From Bacilli bacterium (GTDB taxonomy: Bacteria; Bacillota_I; Bacilli_A; RF39; UBA660): a stretch of DNA of 39,730 nucleotides. Below the pieces are notes generated by a model. That model saw only the letters and a list, made by a program, of their open reading frames with translations. It ran no database searches and was not told where the DNA came from. Within the stretch, counting starts at the first letter, position 1, and every line of letters starts with the position of its first letter. Made by a program: the position numbers and the translations under genes. The DNA is taken from assembly GCA_028694645.1 (NCBI GenBank), contig JAQVKM010000010.1:1-39730 (forward strand), written 5' to 3'. Shown piece after piece: positions 10,138-16,798 of this stretch.

Positions 10138-10580
10138 ATATTACCTCCAAATAAAAGAATTCTCATTAATCCAAAAACATAAGCACTTACAACTCCATAA
10201 ATAATTACTGTTCCAGCTAATTTAAACATATTAGCTCCTATTCCTGTTACAAAACCTTCTTTTCTATAATCTAAAGCTGCACTCATCATTGAATGAGCAA
10301 ATCCTGTTATTGGAACAATCAATCCAGCTTTAGCAAAAGAAACCCAATTATCAAAAAAACCAAAACAAGTTAATAAACAGCCTACAAAGATAAGTGTTAT
10401 TATCATAAATGTTCCTGCTTGACTTGTTGGAATATGTAATAATGATGAGTATAATTCAAGTAAAAACTCGCCAATTATTCCAAGTGCTCCTCCAATAAAA
10501 AAAGCAATAAATGTATTTTTTAAGCGATCTTCTTTTGGTTTATATTTATCAACAAGTTCTTTATATTTATATTTTTCCAT
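10134..10580 (-). CDS. spoVAC: Stage V sporulation protein AC
   Basis: A 148-residue membrane protein with a basic N-terminus (KYKELVDKYKPKEDRLKN) and about four membrane helices. The SpoVAC block VPITGFAHSMMSAALDYRKEG is present. SpoVAC is the mechanosensitive component of the dipicolinic acid channel. The ATG has an AGGTGA ribosome site 5-6 bases away. It is the first gene of the spoVA operon, directly behind a TGTATA-N17-CATAATA promoter. Confidence 0.95.
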   Translation of the reverse strand: MEKYKYKELVDKYKPKEDRLKNTFIAFFIGGALGIIGEFLLELYSSLLHIPTSQAGTFMIITLIFVGCLLTCFGFFDNWVSFAKAGLIVPITGFAHSMMSAALDYRKEGFVTGIGANMFKLAGTVIIYGVVSAYVFGLMRILLFGGNI

Positions 10581-10595
10581 TTTATCACCTAAATT

Positions 10596-10625
10596 TATTA
10601 TGAAAAAAAAATTTTTTTATATACA
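10596..10625 (-). promoter_or_regulatory. Forespore-type (SigG/SigF-like) promoter of the spoVA operon
   Basis: On the minus strand, TGTATA (10620-10625) is followed by a 17-base A/T-only spacer and CATAATA (10596-10602), about 16 bases before the spoVAC ATG. The known SigG consensus is TGNATA and CATACTA with 17-18 bases between, so there is one mismatch. Position and target (spoVA is a classical SigG regulon member in Bacillus) agree. Confidence 0.65.
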
Positions 10626-10626
10626 A

Positions 10627-10648
10627 AAAATAGGTAATTACCTATTTT
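10627..10648 (-). terminator. Intrinsic terminator of the 10654-11544 pilin-like gene
   Basis: A perfect 22-base palindrome AAAATAGGTAATTACCTATTTT followed by extra T residues on the minus strand, 5 bases after the stop codon. It insulates the spoVA promoter just downstream. Confidence 0.8.
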
Positions 10649-10653
10649 GAATA

Positions 10654-11544
10654 TTAATCTAAATAATAAGTTATTTGTCCTCTACATAATGTATGAGCAT
10701 ATGATGGTGAAGATAATCTTTCACATCTAACGTTATTACCATCTACTACAATTTGTCCTGCAAACCACCCATTTGTAGTATTTGCAATAAGAGCGGCATT
10801 AATAACCATTTGATTAGGAACTAGGTTATCTGGTAATGTGGCTATAAGAATTGTCCCCGGTGTTATAGCTACAGATGCATATGATGCAGCTATATTTATA
10901 GTAACTTGTTTTCCATTAATATAGATACTACTATCACGATCTGCATCTAATGTTACACTTGCACTTTTATAAGTACTTAATGGTATTTTTTCAAAATTTG
11001 TTTTTTGATTTAATTCATTAATAGCTCCAGTAACTGTTTGCGATGTTGTTGCAAGAGTTTCACTTCCCAATAATGCTTTAATTGCATTTACTTCTTCACT
11101 TGATACTGTTCCTTCTGTATTTCCTGATAACAAAGTCATACAGTCATCTTCATATATAATTACTTTATTTGAATCTGCATATTTTATTGCACAATAATCA
11201 CTTGTTATTACTTTTACTTCTACTTTTCCATCACTAATAACATTAACATAACTTCCTATATTTGGTACTGTTCCTTTATATGTTAATTTATTTTCTTCAC
11301 TATACATCCCTGTTTTATTTGCATCTGGTAGAAAACTTAAATTTGTTTGTTCATTATTACTTAACATATTTTTTGTATAATATAATGCTCCTGCTTCTGA
11401 TAAACCATATACTGTATCTTCTAGTGCTCCTAATTTAGCTTTTTCTATTACATTTAGTATCATTGGTATTGTTATAACTGCTATGATAGCTAGTATTACT
11501 ATTACTGCTAATAATTCTATTAATGTAAACCCTTTTTTTCTCAT
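10654..11544 (-). CDS. Type IV pilin-like protein with phage-tail-like C-terminus
   Basis: The start is set at ATG 11544, because GGTAGGAG lies 7 bases upstream; a longer frame to 11598 has no ribosome site. The 296-residue product begins MRKKG/FTLIELLAVIVILAI, a class III prepilin signal with Gly before the cut and Glu5 of the mature protein, then a 20-residue hydrophobic helix. Residues about 45-140 are a small pilin head. The segment SETLATTSQTVTGAINEL resembles a unit common in phage tail and base-plate proteins, and a beta-rich C-terminal domain ends in GQITYYLD. It is presumably exported and assembled or anchored by a type IV pilus or pseudopilus system not present in this window. It has its own promoter and terminator. 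Confidence 0.85.
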   Translation of the reverse strand: MRKKGFTLIELLAVIVILAIIAVITIPMILNVIEKAKLGALEDTVYGLSEAGALYYTKNMLSNNEQTNLSFLPDANKTGMYSEENKLTYKGTVPNIGSYVNVISDGKVEVKVITSDYCAIKYADSNKVIIYEDDCMTLLSGNTEGTVSSEEVNAIKALLGSETLATTSQTVTGAINELNQKTNFEKIPLSTYKSASVTLDADRDSSIYINGKQVTINIAASYASVAITPGTILIATLPDNLVPNQMVINAALIANTTNGWFAGQIVVDGNNVRCERLSSPSYAHTLCRGQITYYLD

Positions 11545-11569
11545 AAATATGCTCCTACCTTCTTTTATT

Positions 11570-11598
11570 AGTATACTAGAAAAAATATCTTTTAACAA
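11570..11598 (-). promoter_or_regulatory. Sigma-A promoter of the pilin-like gene
   Basis: On the minus strand TTGTTA (11593-11598), a 17-base spacer and TATACT (11570-11575). The -35 box lies inside the terminator hairpin of the preceding sigma factor gene, so the two elements are interleaved. Confidence 0.7.
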
Positions 11599-11605
11599 GA
11601 TATTT
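11583..11605 (-). terminator. Intrinsic terminator of the STAS-sigma operon
   Basis: A 9-bp stem AAATATCTT/AAGATATTT with a 5-base loop that overlaps the sigma factor stop codon and is followed by TTTTTTC on the minus strand. Confidence 0.8.
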
Positions 11606-12254
11606 AATTTAATAAATTTTGTTTTATTTTTGTTTTTATTTTTTTTAATTGCCTTGATATCTGTACTTGAGTCATTCCTAATTTTTGTGCTAATTCTGTT
11701 TGATTTAAGTTATTATTAATACTCTCAGTTATTATAATCCTTTCTTTTTTACTTAAATTAAGCATTTCTTGTTTTAGTGATATCAATATATCTAAATCAA
11801 TGTTATTATTAGCTATAACCTCTTTTAAAAGCAAATCATTTTCATCATTTATTTTTGAATCTATACTATAAATATATTGATTGCTTTTTATAGATTCTAC
11901 AATCATATTTTCAGGTATTTCTAAATATTTTGATAACTCATTAATTGATGGCTCACGCATCAATTTTTGCGACAATAATATTTTAGCTTTTTCTATTTTT
12001 AAATTAATTTTTGTTATATCTCTACTTATTTTTATTTGCTTATCTTCTCTTACTAGTTTTCTCATTTCACCTAATATATAAGTATAAGCATATGTACTAA
12101 ATTTTGTATTTTTATTTTCATCATAATTTTGATAAGCTTTTATAAGTCCTAAACATCCTACTTGAAAAAGATCTTCTTTATTATTATAGTTTTCAAAGTA
12201 ATGCATTATAAAATAAACTAAATTTTGATGTTTTATTATTAATTCATTTGTCAT
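11604..12254 (-). CDS. SigF/SigG-type sporulation sigma factor
   Basis: A 216-residue sigma-70 group 3 factor without region 1.1. Region 2 covers about residues 5-75, with the core-binding and -10 motifs DLFQVGCLGLIKAYQNYD and FSTYAYTYILGEMRKLVRED. Region 3 follows (LSQKLMREPSINELSKYLEI), then region 4 with a helix-turn-helix (NQTELAQKLGMTQVQISRQLKKI). The GEMRKLVRED-IKISRD block is typical of SigB/SigF/SigG. The start codon overlaps the stop of the STAS gene (TAATG), the layout of the spoIIA operon, but no SpoIIAB anti-sigma gene lies between. By context SigF is the best guess; SigG cannot be excluded. Its expected promoter class is present in front of spoVAC, about 1 kb away. Confidence 0.85.
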   Translation of the reverse strand: MTNELIIKHQNLVYFIMHYFENYNNKEDLFQVGCLGLIKAYQNYDENKNTKFSTYAYTYILGEMRKLVREDKQIKISRDITKINLKIEKAKILLSQKLMREPSINELSKYLEIPENMIVESIKSNQYIYSIDSKINDENDLLLKEVIANNNIDLDILISLKQEMLNLSKKERIIITESINNNLNQTELAQKLGMTQVQISRQLKKIKTKIKQNLLN

Positions 12255-12595
12255 TATATATGAATTATATCAAAAGCTCTTAATTCATTTTTAGCTTCTT
12301 TAATATAGTTTAAAATATGACTTTCTTTTATTCTTTTTTCAACATTACTATTTATTCCACATAATAAAGATTTTCCATTTTTCTTTTTACTTAATTCATA
12401 AACATATAAAAGAAAATTAATTCCTTTTATATCAATAAATGATACTTTTTCTAAATTAAAAACAACATTAATGATATCATTTTCTTTAACTAGTGTTACT
12501 ACATCATGTAATTGTTCTACAGTTTTTTTATTTAAAACACCTTCTAATCTAACAAATAAAATACCTTTTCTAAATTCTAAAATACTGCTTAACAA
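12254..12595 (-). CDS. STAS-domain protein, SpoIIAA-like but without the phospho-serine
   Basis: About 113 residues of a STAS fold. The start is best placed at TTG 12595, because AAGGAAGG lies 8 bases upstream; a GTG at 12604 would overlap that site. The block NVVFNLEKVSFIDIKGINFLL aligns with the SpoIIAA/RsbV motif in which DSSG carries the serine phosphorylated by the anti-sigma kinase. Here it reads D-I-K-G (58-61, counting from the GTG), so the phospho-acceptor is missing. It sits directly in front of, and overlaps, the sigma gene. In Bacillus, SpoIIAA releases SigF from SpoIIAB; with neither the serine nor SpoIIAB here, that partner-switch cannot work in the usual way. The actual role is unknown. 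Confidence 0.75.
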   Translation of the reverse strand: MLSSILEFRKGILFVRLEGVLNKKTVEQLHDVVTLVKENDIINVVFNLEKVSFIDIKGINFLLYVYELSKKKNGKSLLCGINSNVEKRIKESHILNYIKEAKNELRAFDIIHI

Positions 12596-12697
12596 TGTTA
12601 TCACCTTCCTTGATATAATTTATCATGAATTATTTAGAATATATATATATTCGACAAAACTATATATTTCTTTCATACGACATAATCAACTATATTT

Positions 12698-12726
12698 ATT
12701 ATACTGTGCAAACATATGTTTGTCAA
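12698..12726 (-). promoter_or_regulatory. Perfect-consensus sigma-A promoter of the STAS-sigma operon
   Basis: On the minus strand TTGACA (12721-12726), 17 bases, TATAAT (12698-12703). Both hexamers are perfect. The region 12605-12744 contains this promoter, its operator-like palindrome and a roughly 100-base AT-rich leader, and no gene. In Bacillus the spoIIA operon is read by SigH instead, so a vegetative promoter here is unexpected. Confidence 0.85.
12709..12722. promoter_or_regulatory. Operator-like palindrome overlapping the -35 box (LexA-box-like)
   Basis: CAAACATATGTTTG is a perfect 14-base palindrome covering most of the spacer and the edge of the -35 box. The known Gram-positive SOS box is CGAACRNRYGTTYC, and this site differs at two positions (the second base and the last). 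A dimeric repressor bound here would block RNA polymerase. LexA is a candidate only. Confidence 0.5.
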
Positions 12727-12744
12727 GATGAATAAAAAAATAAT

Positions 12745-13779
12745 TTATACACTAAATTTTATTTTTTCAATATATCTAGTGTATAAATTATAACTATTAG
12801 CATGTCTTATATGTGCAATCCATGAATTTAAAGATCTGGTGACTTTTATTTTGTTTAATTTATTGTTTTGATATAAATAATTCCATTTTTTTATATTTTT
12901 ATTCATTTGTTTTTTACTTCTATTTCTAATTAATTTGTGTGTGAAATAAACTCTATATCCACAAAAATCAACACCCATTGATGATGGATAATATCGACTT
13001 TTATGATTTAATTTAAGATTAAGTTTTTTTTCTATAAAATTATTGATTATTAAAAATGTTTTTTTAGCTTCTTCTTTATTTCTTACAATTAATACAAAAT
13101 CATCCATAAAACGTAAATAATATTTTATTTTTAAATCATTTTTAATATATTGATCTAATTCATTTAGATAAATGTTTGCAAAATATTGTGAAGTATAATT
13201 ACCAATTGGTATTCCTATTTTATCTTCGGAATCAAAAATTAATTTTGAAGTTAAATTTAATAAATATTTATCTTTAAAATTTTTTTGAATCATAAAATAT
13301 AGTATTTCTTGATTTATATTATAAAAAAATTTACTTATATCCATTTTTAGTATATAAAAATCTTCATATTTGTTTTTAGCTTGTTTCATATATTTTTCCA
13401 ATTTATATATGGCTTTATGTGTTCCTTTATTTTCAAGGCATGCATAACTATCATATATGAATTTTGGGACCATATATGGTATTAAAAATTCATATACATA
13501 CCACTGATGAACAACACGATCTCTAAATGGCAGTGATTTTATAATTCTTTCTTTTGGCTCATAAACTTTAAATTCTCTATATTTTCCTGTGCAATAAGTA
13601 TTATTCTTTAATTCCTTTATTAATTTAATAATGTTTTTTTCAAGATTAAATTCAAATTCCATAACTTCTTTTTTAGCTGTTTTGTTTTTTTTAGCTCGAA
13701 TATAGGCAGCATACATTTTTTCAAAAGTTAAATTTTTTAAATATATATTTTTTACGGTTTTTGACAAAAGCGCACCCAC
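12745..13779 (-). CDS. Diversity-generating retroelement reverse transcriptase
   Basis: A 344-residue group II-like reverse transcriptase of the DGR type. It makes the adenine-mutated cDNA of the template repeat. The N-terminal block has EFEFNLEKNI and YREFKVYEPKERIIKSLPFRDRVVH, typical of DGR enzymes. Catalytic Asp147 is in KMDISKFF, the DGR-specific motif IGNYTSQ is at 192-198 (other reverse transcriptases have QGxxxSP), and the active site is F-M-D-D at 224-227. A C-terminal thumb region follows (about 285-344). The best start is GTG 13779, or a TTG 12 bases further in; either overlaps the end of the avd gene by 16-28 bases, so translation is coupled. It ends the accessory operon MutS-like/avd/RT. 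Confidence 0.96.
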   Translation of the reverse strand: MGALLSKTVKNIYLKNLTFEKMYAAYIRAKKNKTAKKEVMEFEFNLEKNIIKLIKELKNNTYCTGKYREFKVYEPKERIIKSLPFRDRVVHQWYVYEFLIPYMVPKFIYDSYACLENKGTHKAIYKLEKYMKQAKNKYEDFYILKMDISKFFYNINQEILYFMIQKNFKDKYLLNLTSKLIFDSEDKIGIPIGNYTSQYFANIYLNELDQYIKNDLKIKYYLRFMDDFVLIVRNKEEAKKTFLIINNFIEKKLNLKLNHKSRYYPSSMGVDFCGYRVYFTHKLIRNRSKKQMNKNIKKWNYLYQNNKLNKIKVTRSLNSWIAHIRHANSYNLYTRYIEKIKFSV

Positions 13780-14138
13780 TTTTCTAACATATCATCTATT
13801 TCAAATATTTTATAACTCCAAGCCGTATAGTTTTTTTTAGTAATATATTTATTCTTAAAAGAAATCCTAATATAAATATTAAGTAAATTTAAATTAGCTT
13901 CAACATTAAATAAATAATTCAATTTATCCTTTTTTAAATATACTTTTTTAGCATATATTAATTTTTTTAGTCCATCATTTATGGATTCTTTTATATCTAC
14001 CGCAAGATTTTCTTTTTCTGGATATTTTTTTGTTAAATTATAAACATATATTATTAAATCTTGATATTTTTTTATAATTTCAAGTTCACTTTTTTTATCA
14101 TAATATATTTCTTTTGATATCTTATTATTTTCTATCAT
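13752..14138 (-). CDS. avd: DGR accessory variability determinant (Avd-like four-helix protein)
   Basis: A 128-residue, basic, all-helical protein. Helical segments fall at about 14-40, 44-65, 72-96 and 100-127, with a KYPEKENLAVDIKESIN turn that matches the loop between helices 1 and 2 of Avd/23S-IVP four-helix bundles, and a terminal W-V-R-F. In the Bordetella phage DGR, Avd forms a pentamer that binds the reverse transcriptase and template RNA and is needed for mutagenic cDNA synthesis. It lies directly in front of the RT gene and overlaps it. It has no ribosome site of its own, so it is probably translated by coupling to the gene upstream (4-base gap). Residue-level similarity is weak; location and fold are the main evidence. 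Confidence 0.88.
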   Translation of the reverse strand: MIENNKISKEIYYDKKSELEIIKKYQDLIIYVYNLTKKYPEKENLAVDIKESINDGLKKLIYAKKVYLKKDKLNYLFNVEANLNLLNIYIRISFKNKYITKKNYTAWSYKIFEIDDMLEKWVRFCQKP

Positions 14139-14142
14139 TTAT

Positions 14143-14502
14143 CTATAATTTATTAAGCAATAAATTTTTATAATATAATAATTTTTCTATTGCTTTATTT
14201 CCATCTATAGTATTTATATCAATGTTTAATATATCATTTATAATCTTATTTATTTCATCCAAAACAATTTCATATTCATATCCTAATAAACTAATAAATT
14301 TTGTATATTTATCTAATTCTGTAACTGGAAAACCACACTTTTTACTTTCATTGCAAAAATTTGTTAATTTTAAATTTAATTCTTCACTTATTATTTTGGC
14401 ATCTTCTCCTAATAATATATAAAAATTTCCATTTTTAAAAATATATAATTTTTTATTATTATCTTGTTTTTTAATTAAATATTCATCATACAACTTACTC
14501 AT
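14143..14502 (-). CDS. Stand-alone MutS domain I-like protein, DGR accessory
   Basis: A 119-residue protein. Residues about 17-82 follow the mismatch-recognition domain (domain I) of MutS: KLYIFKNGNFYILLGEDAK matches the region containing the intercalating Phe-x-Glu of MutS, then SEELNLKLTN, KCGFPVTELDKYTKFISLLGYE. Phe27 of the F-x-E motif is kept but the Glu is replaced by Ile29. No MutS ATPase, connector or clamp is present. Residues 83-119 form a helical tail. It starts the operon with avd and RT (AAAGGAT ribosome site, 4-base gap to avd). I recall that surveys of DGRs list a MutS-like accessory class. Possible roles are cDNA-target heteroduplex binding or modulation of repair; these are inferences. 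Confidence 0.8.
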   Translation of the reverse strand: MSKLYDEYLIKKQDNNKKLYIFKNGNFYILLGEDAKIISEELNLKLTNFCNESKKCGFPVTELDKYTKFISLLGYEYEIVLDEINKIINDILNIDINTIDGNKAIEKLLYYKNLLLNKL

Positions 14503-14530
14503 TTTATCTTAATCCTTTCAATTCATAATA

Positions 14531-14562
14531 AAAAGCAGCACAAAAAAATTGTTACTGCTTTT
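14531..14562 (-). terminator. Hairpin between the template RNA region and the accessory operon
   Basis: Arms AAAAGCAG and CTGCTTTT around a 16-base loop, followed on the minus strand by a few more T and A. It may mark the 3' end of the template RNA, or act as a partial terminator before the MutS-like/avd/RT genes. A similar AAAGCAGCA hairpin ends the cotD gene. Confidence 0.45.
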
Positions 14563-15047
14563 TTGCATAAATTCTAATTTTCGCCATTTTACTACTAACT
14601 AAAATTTATTATTCATGTGTTTATCTAATTATAAATAATTAGAAGGGAATAAAGTTCCTTTGATGTACTAAATCAAGGATAATTAATTTAATTACAGCTT
14701 TTATGATTATCTCAAATTTGATTTGTGACTCGAAGCTCTAGCGACAGAAACCACCGGGCGGAAAGAATTGTTGCTATTGGAATTGCCATTAGTGTTGTTG
14801 AAATTGAACACACCAGCACCCGTAGCATTGTTGAAATTGCCACCACGATGAAACCAAGGGTTAGAAACGTGCTATTATAACTTTATCCCCATAATTGATT
14901 ATTTTTTTGTAGGCTTCAAGGTTCACCTAAAGATGAACCCAGAAGCACAATAATCACTTTTTTCTTACTTTTCATTTTTATTTTTTTCCTGTTTGATGTT
15001 TACTTATTTCGAAAGAAATAGTGCAAGTCGTTCCTCCTTGCAGGAAG
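14563..15047 (-). ncRNA. DGR template RNA region (boundaries approximate)
   Basis: This non-coding stretch lies between the target gene and the accessory operon and contains the template repeat. DGR template RNAs include the TR plus flanks and are structured. Upstream of TR on the minus strand is a stem GGTTCATC/GGTGAACC with a 4-base loop (14920-14939). A 19-codon frame (14916-14975, starting MKSKKKVIIVLLGSS) has a weak ribosome site and may be spurious. I see no clean sigma-A promoter directly in front of TR, so the RNA may come from read-through of the target gene or from an upstream start. The exact ends are not visible. Confidence 0.6.
14738..14870 (-). repeat. DGR template repeat (TR)
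   Basis: A 133-bp copy of the 3' end of the target gene. Read in the target's frame, its variable codons are almost all AAC or AAT (Asn), the classical DGR template design. It matches VR (15076-15208) without gaps. There are 15 substitutions; 14 are at coding-sense adenines of TR. The last 30 bases in the coding sense (14738-14767) are identical in TR and VR and contain a single adenine, as expected of the initiation-of-mutagenic-homing segment. Confidence 0.97.
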
Positions 15048-15071
15048 CAATAATTTTTAACAAAATTATTG
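15048..15071. other. Hairpin/cruciform element just downstream of VR
   Basis: A perfect 10-bp inverted repeat (CAATAATTTT/AAAATTATTG) with a 4-base loop, beginning 4 bases after VR and right after the target's stop codon. In the Bordetella phage DGR, a short-loop hairpin downstream of VR is needed for efficient retrohoming. The following bases on the minus strand are CTTCC rather than a T tract, so it does not look like an ordinary terminator. Confidence 0.75.
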
Positions 15072-16763
15072 TTAACTAGCGACAGAAACCACCGGGCGGA
15101 AAGAAAGGTTGCTACCGGAATAGCCATGAGTGTAGCAGAAATCGAACACACCAGCACCCGCAGCATTGATGAAATAGCCACCACGATGAATCCAAGGGCT
15201 AGAAACGTATGGCATATAAGAATTATCTGTATACCATGCTCCTTGTGATGTTCCAACCCAAGAAGCTCCGTTATATCTATTCACTGCTCCACTTGTTTCA
15301 TATATGGCGTCTCCATATATTTTTTTATCATAATCCATTCCTACATTATTAAGTAAATTGGCTGCTAATGTTTCATATCTTGTTATATATTTACTAGGCA
15401 TTGCTGCTACTTCGGCATTTGTAAAGCCACTGCTTGCTCCTAAATTATTATATACAGCCATTGTCTTGTCCCAAGCACCTCCACTCATATCATATATTCC
15501 TGTTATATTATAAGTTGTACTTGCTTTTACTCCATTTGTTGTATTATATGCATTTTGACATCCTGTTGTTGACGCAGTAGCTGATGCACTTGATCCTGCA
15601 CATCCTGTTGTATAGTTATTAGCATTATTTATCCATATTTCATCATTAGCTCCATATATTGATTTTGATAAATATGTTGCTGCACCCCATTCTAAATTAG
15701 TCATGGCATGTGTATCCACTTCACTTGCTAACCATCCATATGTTGCTTTATTTTTCATATCTAGTGTTAAATTATATATATTTTTATTATTTATACATCT
15801 CCAACTTGTAGCATTTGGTATTATTTTTACAGTTTTTGTTGTTACATTATCTCCTACTGTTGGACATGACCCATCTGATGTATATCCATTTACTACACCC
15901 TCAGATGCTGTTGCTTCATATTTAGCTACCCAATATCCGTACCCATTTATTTCATTTTGAAATGATGGATGTGTAAAATAATACATACTTGTATCTTTAA
16001 CTCCTGCTTCATATCCACTACTTAGTATTTGTGTTTTATCTTCTGTTATATTTGTTGTCCCTTTTAAAAATTTTATTTCAACAGAACCTGTTGTACTTGA
16101 GTGATATCCACTTGTTATTTTATATGCATATCTTGGTATCCATACAAAGTATGATCCATCAGCTGTTTTAACATTGGCCCATTTTTTATTGGCATAATCA
16201 TACCATTCTGGATCATTAACTGTTGTTTCTATTTCATTATTACTTGCATCCCATTTTACTGGTGTCATGCCAGTACTTAATATTGGTTTATTTACATTTT
16301 TAGCATCATCATAATTATTTAAAGCTAAATCTATATTTATTGCATCACAATTATTATATTTATCATATGTTGCTTTATTATAGCTATAATCTATTTTTTT
16401 ATTGTTTATACATAATGATCCTACTTCTATAACACCTTTTTCATTTATGACTATTACACCACTAGTTGGTTTTTGTCCTTTTACTTTGATATTATCATTT
16501 ATATCAGCTACTAGATATGTTCCTGGTACTAAATCAATTCCATTGTTTAATTCTCCCAGAATAGATGCTTTTTCTACAGCATCCATATATCCTAATGCAC
16601 TTGACTCAATTGCTCCTATTTGTGCTTTTGAAATTATTCCCATAATTGATGGTACTGCTACTAATGCTATTACTGCTAGTATTACTATTACTGCTAATAA
16701 TTCTACTAATGTAAATCCTTTTTTCATTGAATCAAATTTACTTCTACAATTTTTTATGTTCAT
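15072..16763 (-). CDS. DGR target: type IV pilin-like protein with FGE/C-type-lectin domain
   Basis: 563 residues. The start is ATG 16763, because GAGGGAG is 8 bases upstream and the in-frame ATG at 16727 has no ribosome site; this gives a 16-residue leader ending MKKG. The prepilin cut is G16/F17, mature Glu5 is present (FTLVELLAVIVILAVIALVAV), followed by a pilin N-terminal helix and a small pilin-like region (to about 150). From about 185 to 563 is a formylglycine-generating-enzyme/sulfatase-modifying-like C-type lectin fold (PEWYDYANKKW, SYFVWIPRYAYK, YWVAKYEAT, TNLEWGAATYL, GIYDMSGGAWD, and RGGYF...SFRPVVSVAS at the end). Residues 520-563 are the variable repeat; variable codons are 522, 530, 532, 535, 541, 543, 544, 546, 548, 550 and 553. 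This fold is the usual ligand-binding scaffold of DGR targets. The protein is probably displayed on the cell surface as a pilin or minor pilin. Confidence 0.95.
   Translation of the reverse strand: MNIKNCRSKFDSMKKGFTLVELLAVIVILAVIALVAVPSIMGIISKAQIGAIESSALGYMDAVEKASILGELNNGIDLVPGTYLVADINDNIKVKGQKPTSGVIVINEKGVIEVGSLCINNKKIDYSYNKATYDKYNNCDAINIDLALNNYDDAKNVNKPILSTGMTPVKWDASNNEIETTVNDPEWYDYANKKWANVKTADGSYFVWIPRYAYKITSGYHSSTTGSVEIKFLKGTTNITEDKTQILSSGYEAGVKDTSMYYFTHPSFQNEINGYGYWVAKYEATASEGVVNGYTSDGSCPTVGDNVTTKTVKIIPNATSWRCINNKNIYNLTLDMKNKATYGWLASEVDTHAMTNLEWGAATYLSKSIYGANDEIWINNANNYTTGCAGSSASATASTTGCQNAYNTTNGVKASTTYNITGIYDMSGGAWDKTMAVYNNLGASSGFTNAEVAAMPSKYITRYETLAANLLNNVGMDYDKKIYGDAIYETSGAVNRYNGASWVGTSQGAWYTDNSYMPYVSSPWIHRGGYFINAAGAGVFDFCYTHGYSGSNLSFRPVVSVAS
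15076..15208 (-). repeat. DGR variable repeat (VR)
   Basis: The final 133 bases of the target coding sequence before its stop. Compared with TR, Asn codons have become Ser522, Tyr530, Ile532, Asp541, Cys543, Tyr544, His546, Tyr548, Gly550 and Leu553, and a Thr codon has become Ala535. One change, Phe to Ile525, is T to A in the coding sense and is not an adenine change. Unchanged adenine codons (for example Asn533, Ser551, Asn552) show incomplete mutagenesis, as usual. Confidence 0.97.
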
Positions 16764-16798
16764 ATACTAACTCCCTCAATCTATTTTCTATTAAGTAT

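Noticed and set aside
14871-14900. TATAAT just upstream of TR (minus strand) as a promoter for the template RNA
   Set aside because: No -35 box at the proper distance, and the resulting start would lie inside TR, cutting off its 5' part.
14916-14975. 19-codon frame MKSKKKVIIVLLGSS... in the template RNA region
   Set aside because: The ribosome site is weak, and it ends inside a hairpin that is better explained as RNA structure. It is mentioned only under the ncRNA entry.
14978-15256. 92-codon open frame on the minus strand across VR
   Set aside because: It is the +1 frame of the target gene end; the pilin/FGE frame explains the VR codon pattern and the stop.
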